Shown in pieces: positions 6,758-10,647 of a DNA stretch of 10,647 nt (the stretch's first letter is position 1; the number at the start of each line of letters is the position of its first letter). This DNA is from Candidatus Microgenomatus auricola (GTDB taxonomy: Bacteria > Patescibacteriota > Patescibacteriia > UBA9570 > XYC2-FULL-38-9). The stretch is taken from positions 1-10,647 of the forward strand of contig SBBP01000169.1 of assembly GCA_005239655.1 (NCBI GenBank), in the 5' to 3' direction. The position numbers were made by a program, and so were the translations under genes. Below the pieces are notes generated by a model. The model made no database searches, was not told where the DNA came from, and was given only the letters and a program-made list of their open reading frames with translations.

Positions 6758-6787
6758 AGTATAGTTGAGATGACTGAGTATTGACAA
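6758..6787 (-). promoter_or_regulatory. promoter for the DUF2238-like gene
   Basis: On the minus strand: TTGTCA (6787-6782, five of six to consensus), an 18-base spacer, TATACT (6763-6758). The -10 ends 9 bases before the ATG at 6748, giving a leader of about three bases, again essentially leaderless. The -35 is the complement of the plus-strand promoter's -35, shifted by one base. Confidence 0.55.
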
Positions 6788-6795
6788 CCAGTCAA
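6781..6795. repeat. short inverted repeat TTGAC-N5-GTCAA over the shared -35
   Basis: A perfect 5-base inverted repeat (TTGAC, AACCA, GTCAA) covers the -35 elements of both divergent promoters. It could be an operator that regulates both genes, but arms this short also occur by chance. Confidence 0.3.
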
Positions 6796-6808
6796 ATTCA
6801 TGTATACT
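6781..6808 (+). promoter_or_regulatory. strong promoter for the GC-rich small membrane protein
   Basis: TTGACA (6781-6786), a 16-base spacer, TATACT (6803-6808): a perfect -35 and a five-of-six -10. The predicted start is near 6815, leaving a leader of about 33 bases that contains a GGAGG Shine-Dalgarno sequence before GTG 6848. This is unlike the leaderless arrangement of the other promoters in the window. Confidence 0.65.
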
Positions 6809-6838
6809 CTTGCGCGTGCAGGTCAATGCAGCAACACC

Positions 6839-6843
6839 GGAGG
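6839..6843 (+). promoter_or_regulatory. Shine-Dalgarno sequence selecting GTG 6848
   Basis: GGAGG followed by AAAA and GTG. It decides the start of the downstream gene over the in-frame ATG at 6800, which overlaps the -10 box. It is one of only two clear Shine-Dalgarno sequences in the window. Confidence 0.65.
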
Positions 6844-6847
6844 AAAA

Positions 6848-7135
6848 GTGAACTTGTTCAAGTTGAATGGCTCCTGGGCCCAATTCCCGGCCATGATGGT
6901 CGGCGTTGGCTTCTTCATTATCCTGCTCGTCAACGTGCCGCCGCACACGGTGATGAGCTGGGAGGTGACGACCGTCGCCGCCATCTGGACGTTCGGCTGG
7001 TCGGTTCTGGCCGCGATCGGCCACTACTTCGATCACCGCGCCCGTCGGGCGGAGGTGGCGAAGAAGTGGCGGGTGTGGCCGTTTGCCGACCCGGGATCCC
7101 GGGCCTTCCCCCCTCGTTCTGGTCGCGATCGCTAA
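6848..7135 (+). CDS. small two-TM membrane protein, GC-rich, unknown function
   Basis: A 95-residue protein with GTG start chosen by the GGAGG four bases upstream. After a short amphipathic start (NLFKLNGSWAQF) come two hydrophobic helices: about 14-30 (MMVGVGFFIILLVNVPP) and about 38-60 (TTVAAIWTFGWSVLAAIGHYF). A basic cytoplasmic segment follows (DHRARRAEVAKKW) with a Pro/Arg-rich tail, predicting a hairpin with both ends inside. I do not recognise the family. Hand-counted G+C is about 64% (185 of 288) against about 47-50% in flanking genes, with strong preference for G or C in third codon positions. It has its own strong promoter and a terminator that overlaps its last codons, so it is a self-contained monocistronic unit, possibly acquired by transfer. 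Confidence 0.65.
   Translation: MNLFKLNGSWAQFPAMMVGVGFFIILLVNVPPHTVMSWEVTTVAAIWTFGWSVLAAIGHYFDHRARRAEVAKKWRVWPFADPGSRAFPPRSGRDR
7090..7103. repeat. 14-base perfect palindrome CCCGGGATCCCGGG
   Basis: A perfect self-complementary 14-mer inside the 3' end of the GC-rich small gene, 18 bases before the terminator stem. It encodes the GlySer-containing tail, so it may only reflect codon composition, or act as a second hairpin in the mRNA. Confidence 0.5.
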
Positions 7136-7158
7136 GCCGCACGCGACCTCCTTTTTTT
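7121..7158 (+). terminator. rho-independent terminator overlapping the stop codon
   Basis: A perfect 7-base-pair stem, GGTCGCG (7121-7127) with CGCGACC (7142-7148), a 14-base loop that contains the TAA stop (7133-7135), then TCC and seven T residues (7152-7158). It ends the small GC-rich gene and insulates the protease gene behind it. Confidence 0.7.
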
Positions 7159-7180
7159 ATACTCGAAAGTCGACTAGAAT
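7158..7180 (+). promoter_or_regulatory. candidate -10 boxes for the protease-cutA operon
   Basis: Two candidates: TATACT (7158-7163), directly after the terminator T-run, and TAGAAT (7175-7180). The second ends 7 bases before ATG 7188, which would give a leaderless mRNA with that ATG, in line with other genes here. The first would give a leader of 9-18 bases and allow the ATGs at 7179 or 7182. No good -35 is seen for either. Confidence 0.35.
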
Positions 7181-7187
7181 GATGGGC

Positions 7188-8018
7188 ATGACCCATCGAT
7201 ATACACTGTTGACGCAAACTCTGCTCCTCTACGCGGTAGCGTTTCTGTGGGGATTTATTATTGCGACTCAACCGGCCGCATCAACAGTGGCACCGACTGC
7301 GCCTTCAGTACACCCGACAACGACGATCATGCTCTTCGCCCTGGCATCTGCTGCGGCACTGACTTTGGTGAAGAACGTGAAAACCGAACACTTCTGGCAA
7401 TTGTTCTTTGGTGTGGTTGCTGGTGCAGGTCTGGTCATTGCCCTGTTTTACACGGTGATCGGTGTGATGCCGACTGTTGCTGCGTATGCGACAAGTCTGA
7501 CCATCGCCACTTTCCTCATCGTCTATCGCAAGCGATCCAAACGAATTTGGATACACAATGGCGTCGTGCTGATTGCCTCTGTTGGAGTGGGACGGTTGTT
7601 TGGTGTGCAGTTTGCGCCACAAAGCATGACGCTCATTGTCGGTTTCATCGCCGTGTACGACATCATCGCTGTCTATTTTTCAAAGCAGATGTTTAGCATC
7701 GCAAAAGCGCTCTTCGAACACCAATCGTTGTTTGGATTCATACTCACTCCGCGGTTTTCAGACTGGCGAGAATCATTTGCAGAGACTGCCAAGCCGCGGG
7801 TGATTCTGGGCGCGGGTGATATCGCATTTCCGTTGTGTTTGGCCCTCTCCTATCTCACGCACGGTGCGCCGATTCTGTTCCTTGTGGTGACGATTGCCAC
7901 ACTCTGTGGTATCGTGGTGCTCTACGCGGCGCGTCCAGAAAAACGACCGCTCCCTGCGCTACCAGTGCTCATTGGTTGCGCACTCATTGCGCTCTACGTG
8001 GCCACTCGATTGATATGA
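7188..8018 (+). CDS. presenilin/SPP-like GxGD intramembrane aspartyl protease
   Basis: A 276-residue polytopic membrane protein with about eight to nine hydrophobic helices. It shows all three signatures of the presenilin/signal peptide peptidase superfamily (A22; archaeal SPP_2/PSH type): YD in helix 6 (FIAVYDIIAVYF, Asp158), GxGD in helix 7 (ILGAGDIAFPL, Gly208-Ala-Gly-Asp211) and PAL in the last loop (LPALPVL, Pro256-Leu258). Both catalytic aspartates are present. The long helix 6-7 loop (about 164-200) is where such proteases are often cleaved or bind substrate. These enzymes cut transmembrane segments of client proteins inside the membrane. The start could also be ATG 7182 or 7179 (two or three more residues); the frame further upstream overlaps the previous gene and is rejected. 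It is coupled to cutA by ATGA. Confidence 0.82.
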   Translation: MTHRYTLLTQTLLLYAVAFLWGFIIATQPAASTVAPTAPSVHPTTTIMLFALASAAALTLVKNVKTEHFWQLFFGVVAGAGLVIALFYTVIGVMPTVAAYATSLTIATFLIVYRKRSKRIWIHNGVVLIASVGVGRLFGVQFAPQSMTLIVGFIAVYDIIAVYFSKQMFSIAKALFEHQSLFGFILTPRFSDWRESFAETAKPRVILGAGDIAFPLCLALSYLTHGAPILFLVVTIATLCGIVVLYAARPEKRPLPALPVLIGCALIALYVATRLI

Positions 8019-8347
8019 TCTGCTCAGTCTACATCACATGCGCGAATCGCACGCAGGCACGAACGATTGCGCGCACGTTGCTCGAAGAACGGTTGATTGC
8101 CTGTGCCAATCTCCTGCCGGTTGAAAGTCTTTTCTGGTGGAAGGGGAGTGTGCAGGAAGAGGCGGAAGTGGCGATCATCGCAAAAACCTCGCAAGAAAAA
8201 TTTTCTGCTGTGGAGAAACGCGTGAAAGAGCTTCACACCAACACTGTCCCGTGCGTTGTGGCGTGGCCGATCGTGGAAGCATCACCAGAATACTCGCTCT
8301 GGGTGACAGGGGAAGTCATTTCGCGTGACGACCAGCACATCGATTGA
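8015..8347 (+). CDS. cutA: CutA1 divalent-ion tolerance protein
   Basis: A 110-residue soluble protein of the CutA1 family, which forms very stable trimers with a ferredoxin-like fold and has been linked to copper tolerance and other roles. Landmarks: ITCANRTQARTIARTLLEERLIACANLLPV split over the first helix and strand, the aromatic turn SLFWWKG, AEVAIIAKTS, and VPCVVAWPIVEASPEYSLWV at the end. The family's usual His-Pro-Tyr-Glu before the Pro-Val strand is changed here to HTNTVPC. Length is standard. An ORF open from 7835 is longer but lies inside the protease gene; the start at 8015 is set by the ATGA overlap and by family alignment. The pairing with a membrane protease is unusual and may be simply operon packing. 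Confidence 0.88.
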   Translation: MICSVYITCANRTQARTIARTLLEERLIACANLLPVESLFWWKGSVQEEAEVAIIAKTSQEKFSAVEKRVKELHTNTVPCVVAWPIVEASPEYSLWVTGEVISRDDQHID

Positions 8348-8395
8348 CGCCGTGTATTGCCTCTGTCACCATTGACTCCGGCGCCATAGTGATTC

Positions 8396-8400
8396 GGAGG
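8396..8400 (+). promoter_or_regulatory. Shine-Dalgarno sequence selecting ATG 8407
   Basis: GGAGG lies 6 bases before ATG 8407 and directly abuts ATG 8401, so 8407 is the better start. It is the second of only two clear Shine-Dalgarno sequences seen. No convincing promoter was found in 8348-8395, although TTGACT occurs at 8372-8377. Confidence 0.6.
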
Positions 8401-8406
8401 ATGCGT

Positions 8407-9357
8407 ATGACTGTCGTTCGCTGCGCCTGGCTTTTCGGCAAGTCCTGCATCGCGTTGCCGATCATCGTGGTCGGTTTCGCATACACCCTCGTGATGGCTG
8501 CAATCGCCTTCATCGGCGGACACCAATGGAAGCTGTGTTCGCCCAAACGGTGGAGGAATCCGTTCACCCATCTTCCGTGGCTCTGGTCGTGGGGGCTGAG
8601 ATATTTCTTCTTCCCCCTCGTCGGTATTCGCGTGTGCGTGGAAAACAACATGCGACCGTTCGTTGACTACCAACGTGCGGTCGTGGCAGCTGGGCACGGC
8701 AGCACGCTGGGGGTGCTCATCCAGGTGTGGGCAATGACGGCATTCCTGCCGCACCCCGTACGCTGGGCAGTCAAGAGCGAGCTCATGCGCTGGCCGGTGG
8801 GATGGGGATTGGACGCGCTCGACCTCGCATGGACGGTTGACCGGGGGGACCGTGGCCAGGCACTGGCTCAGCTCGCGACCATGGGAAGCGAGTTCAACAC
8901 GGGATGCGCTGCGATTCTGGTGGATGCTCACCGTCCAACCCAGAAGTGGATCGACGAGGGCCGAGCGTTCTACATCAGTATTGGTCGGCCTGACCTCGCT
9001 GACCGCCTTGAGCACACAGCGCGACCGCGACCGGCTGGGCTGCGACAGCTGCTGCTGACTACGCCACACGAGCGGTTGGTGCGGGTCGTGGTGACCTCGT
9101 CCGTTCACGAGGAAGGGTTCGCCGGCATTCTCTCCCTCATGTACGGCGGCACGATCTTCGTGGCCCTCGACGACTGGGATTCGGACCTGCGGCCAGACGA
9201 CGAAGCCTACTTTACGGCGATGCTCACCGAGTGCTGGCTGGGGACAGTCCACGACTGGATCCGGACGAAGCGTCGGGAAGCATCATCCGATAGCTGGTGG
9301 CAGCGTGTGCGCCTTGCGTTCTATCGTTTGCGGTACAGAGTCGGCAACGATTCCTAA
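8407..9357 (+). CDS. PlsC/LCLAT1-like acyltransferase homologue with degenerate motifs, GC-rich
   Basis: A 316-residue protein. An N-terminal hydrophobic helix (about 15-37) anchors it in the membrane. The body aligns by eye to lysophospholipid acyltransferases: a His in a Gly/Ala strand-turn (AAGHGSTLG, His97), WAVKSELMRWPVGWGLDALD (120-139), a WTVDRGD strand (142-148, equivalent to the fIdR motif), ILVDAHRP (170-177, where PEGTR is expected), and RPRPAGLRQLL, like the PRT-x-GF element of LCLAT1/AGPAT3-5 enzymes. The catalytic H-x4-D Asp is Gly102 and the Glu-Gly-Thr-Arg motif is missing, so activity is doubtful or the chemistry differs. G+C is about 65-70% in the windows I counted, clearly above its neighbours. 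The start is set by GGAGG. It ends 14 bases from the convergent mfd stop. An antisense ORF over it is judged a composition artefact. Confidence 0.55.
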   Translation: MTVVRCAWLFGKSCIALPIIVVGFAYTLVMAAIAFIGGHQWKLCSPKRWRNPFTHLPWLWSWGLRYFFFPLVGIRVCVENNMRPFVDYQRAVVAAGHGSTLGVLIQVWAMTAFLPHPVRWAVKSELMRWPVGWGLDALDLAWTVDRGDRGQALAQLATMGSEFNTGCAAILVDAHRPTQKWIDEGRAFYISIGRPDLADRLEHTARPRPAGLRQLLLTTPHERLVRVVVTSSVHEEGFAGILSLMYGGTIFVALDDWDSDLRPDDEAYFTAMLTECWLGTVHDWIRTKRREASSDSWWQRVRLAFYRLRYRVGNDS

Positions 9358-9371
9358 TGACCGCTTCTTTT

Positions 9372-10647
9372 TTAGACCGCGCGCTCAAGCTGCTGAATCG
9401 TTTCTTTGAGTTTTTTCACCCAAGCGCTCCCAAGAATTTCTGTTGTGGATCGCGCCTTTTTGCGTTCAGCACCTTTGATGTAGAGCACATCCCATTCTGG
9501 TGATATCGCAGGCAGCTGTTCATCAGCGGTCAGCGTAATGCGTGGAGAAGTGAGCGTGTTGTGTTTGGATGGATAGGTGGTGTCAATCGAGAGGAGTGTG
9601 GATTGTGCGGCAAGCAGTTTGATTTCGAGCAGATCAAAGAGCGCGGCAACGCTGGGATGTGTGTCAGCGTATTTTTCGCGTTCTTCATGGAGTTGCTCAA
9701 TCTCCCGAATGTGCGCCAGTTTTTGGTAGAGCAGAATGCGCTCGCCTTCATCGGTGATGACGGTTTCGGGAATGCGGGCCTCCATCGGAAGATCAATCGG
9801 GATGTCGCGCTCGGGAAGTTCCTCCACACCTTCCAGTTCGCGGCTGGCTTGATTGAGTAGGCGAACGTAGAGGTTGAGACCCACGCGCACCGCATGGCCG
9901 TGTTGTTCTTTCCCAAGGAAATTTCCCACGCCACGAATCTCCATGTCTTTCATGGCCAGTTCAAAGCCCGCACCGAGGTGTGACGCTTCTTGTAGTGCCG
10001 TGAGTCGCTGTCGCGCATCGTGATCGAGCATTTTTTCCGTGTACAAAAAGTAGGCATGCCCTTGCTGATGGCTCCGTCCCACGCGACCTTTCAACTGGTA
10101 CAACTCCGCCAAACCGAATGCCGATGCGTTTTCGACGATCATGGTATTGGCGGTGGGAATGTCGAGGCCGTTTTCAACAATTGTTGTGGCAAGGAGCACA
10201 TCGATTTCTCCAGTATCAAATGCGTGCATGACGGCAGACAGCGGCTGCTCGTCCATCTGCCCATGTGCGATTCCGATGCGCGCTTTTGGCAATAACGTCT
10301 GCAATTCGTTTTTGCGATGCTCAATGCTCGCAACGCGATTGTAAATGTAGTAGGTTTGGCCATTGCGAGCCATTTCGTGCTCGATGGCTTCCTTCACCAT
10401 TGCAGGAGTGTACCGTTCGATCACTGTGCGTACGGATTTGCGTTCCTGTGGCGGAGTGAGGATGGTCGAGATGTCACGCACGCCGGACAACGAAAGGTTG
10501 AGCGTGCGCGGAATGGGTGTTGCCGTCATGGTGAGTACATGCGCGTGCGCACGCATGGCTGTGAGTGTTTCTTTTGCCTTCACACCGAATCGTTGTTCTT
10601 CATCAACAACGATCAATCCGAGTTTTTTCCACGCAACGTCTTTAGAC
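9372..10647 (-). CDS. mfd: transcription-repair coupling factor Mfd, C-terminal part (5' end outside window)
   Basis: An ATP-driven DNA translocase that pushes stalled RNA polymerase off lesions and recruits the nucleotide excision repair machinery. About 424 residues are visible. The frame is open through the window edge (SKDVAWKKLGL), so motifs Ia and I, the RNA polymerase-binding domain and the UvrB-like N-terminus lie outside. In order: motif II DEEQRFG (DEEQ at 10604-10593), motif III TATPIPRT, motif V ATTIVENGLDIP, motif VI QLKGRVGRS, and the RecG/Mfd TRG motif region (HLGAGFELAMKDMEIRG, GNFLGKEQHGH). The end is the D7 autoregulatory domain (PIDLPMEARIPETVI, GERILLYQKLA). The canonical DRFG sequence of D7 is replaced by KYADTHPSV and the C-terminus looks shortened, so D7 may be reduced. 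Confidence 0.93.
   Translation of the reverse strand, partial: SKDVAWKKLGLIVVDEEQRFGVKAKETLTAMRAHAHVLTMTATPIPRTLNLSLSGVRDISTILTPPQERKSVRTVIERYTPAMVKEAIEHEMARNGQTYYIYNRVASIEHRKNELQTLLPKARIGIAHGQMDEQPLSAVMHAFDTGEIDVLLATTIVENGLDIPTANTMIVENASAFGLAELYQLKGRVGRSHQQGHAYFLYTEKMLDHDARQRLTALQEASHLGAGFELAMKDMEIRGVGNFLGKEQHGHAVRVGLNLYVRLLNQASRELEGVEELPERDIPIDLPMEARIPETVITDEGERILLYQKLAHIREIEQLHEEREKYADTHPSVAALFDLLEIKLLAAQSTLLSIDTTYPSKHNTLTSPRITLTADEQLPAISPEWDVLYIKGAERKKARSTTEILGSAWVKKLKETIQQLERAV

Noticed and set aside
6749..7036. N-terminal extension of the DUF2238-like protein to 7036
   Set aside because: The added residues are Arg/His/Asp-rich and antisense to the GC-rich small gene, and the TATACT promoter lies downstream of that start.
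8348..8383. Possible hairpin CGCCG...CGGCG after cutA
   Set aside because: Only a 5-base stem with a 26-base loop and no T-run, so not a credible terminator.
8233..9252. Long minus-strand open frame (339 codons) opposite the acyltransferase-like gene
   Set aside because: Its product is rich in Arg, His, Pro and Ser without hydrophobic core or family motifs, and long antisense frames are expected in GC-rich coding DNA. The plus strand has a Shine-Dalgarno sequence, a TM anchor and family-like motifs.
9358..9373. T-rich stretch between the convergent acyltransferase and mfd genes as a terminator
   Set aside because: The repeated ACCGC on either side is direct, not inverted, so no stem forms.
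1..10647. CRISPR array, tRNA, rRNA or insertion sequence
   Set aside because: No regular spaced repeats, cloverleaf with CCA-type end, rRNA-like sequence, transposase motif or terminal inverted repeats were seen on reading either strand.

Overview
The window looks like a chromosomal stretch of a bacterium with a compact genome, roughly half G+C. I suspect a member of the Patescibacteria/CPR radiation (Uhrbacteria/Magasanikbacteria-like), but this is inference. The supporting signs are short intergenic gaps, four ATGA stop/start overlaps (559-562, 1572-1575, 5770-5773, 8015-8018), Asn/Thr-rich low-complexity linkers in exported proteins, and start codons with no Shine-Dalgarno sequence. Several starts sit 6-9 bases after a TAnAcT-like -10 box, which suggests leaderless mRNAs.

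Layout. 2-2483 (+) is a tight run: the tail of an MFS transporter, an MNT-fold nucleotidyltransferase, a 66-residue single-pass membrane protein, and a protein that reads as an aminoglycoside-phosphotransferase-fold pseudokinase whose catalytic loop has lost its His, Asp and Asn. 2489-2791 (+) is a small Cys-rich lipoprotein. 2850-4740 (+) pairs a His-rich protein of unknown function with a membrane-anchored CuA-type cupredoxin carrying FnIII and Ig-like modules. 4748-6180 (+) holds epoxyqueuosine reductase QueG followed by a YjbQ/UPF0047 protein. 6158-6748 (-) is a DUF2238/YjdF-like membrane protein that overlaps yjbQ tail to tail.

6749-6847 is a divergent promoter region in which two back-to-back promoters share one -35 element. 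The plus-strand promoter drives a GC-rich (about 64%) small two-TM protein with a real Shine-Dalgarno sequence and its own terminator (7121-7158). 7188-8347 (+) is a presenilin/SPP-type GxGD intramembrane aspartyl protease coupled to cutA. 8407-9357 (+) is a second GC-rich gene with a Shine-Dalgarno sequence; it resembles lysophospholipid acyltransferases of the PlsC/LCLAT1 type but with degenerate catalytic motifs. 9372-10647 (-) is the C-terminal part of the transcription-repair coupling factor Mfd, which runs off the window.

Most interesting points: (i) two different translation-initiation styles in one window, a leaderless/no-SD set at about 50% GC and an SD-led set at about 65% GC, suggesting acquired genes; (ii) the nucleotidyltransferase - TM peptide - pseudokinase cluster; (iii) the bacterial presenilin-like protease; (iv) the CuA-FnIII-Ig anchored protein with no oxidase in view. 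No rRNA, tRNA, CRISPR array, insertion sequence or replication origin was recognised. No gene-free stretch exceeds about 100 bases.
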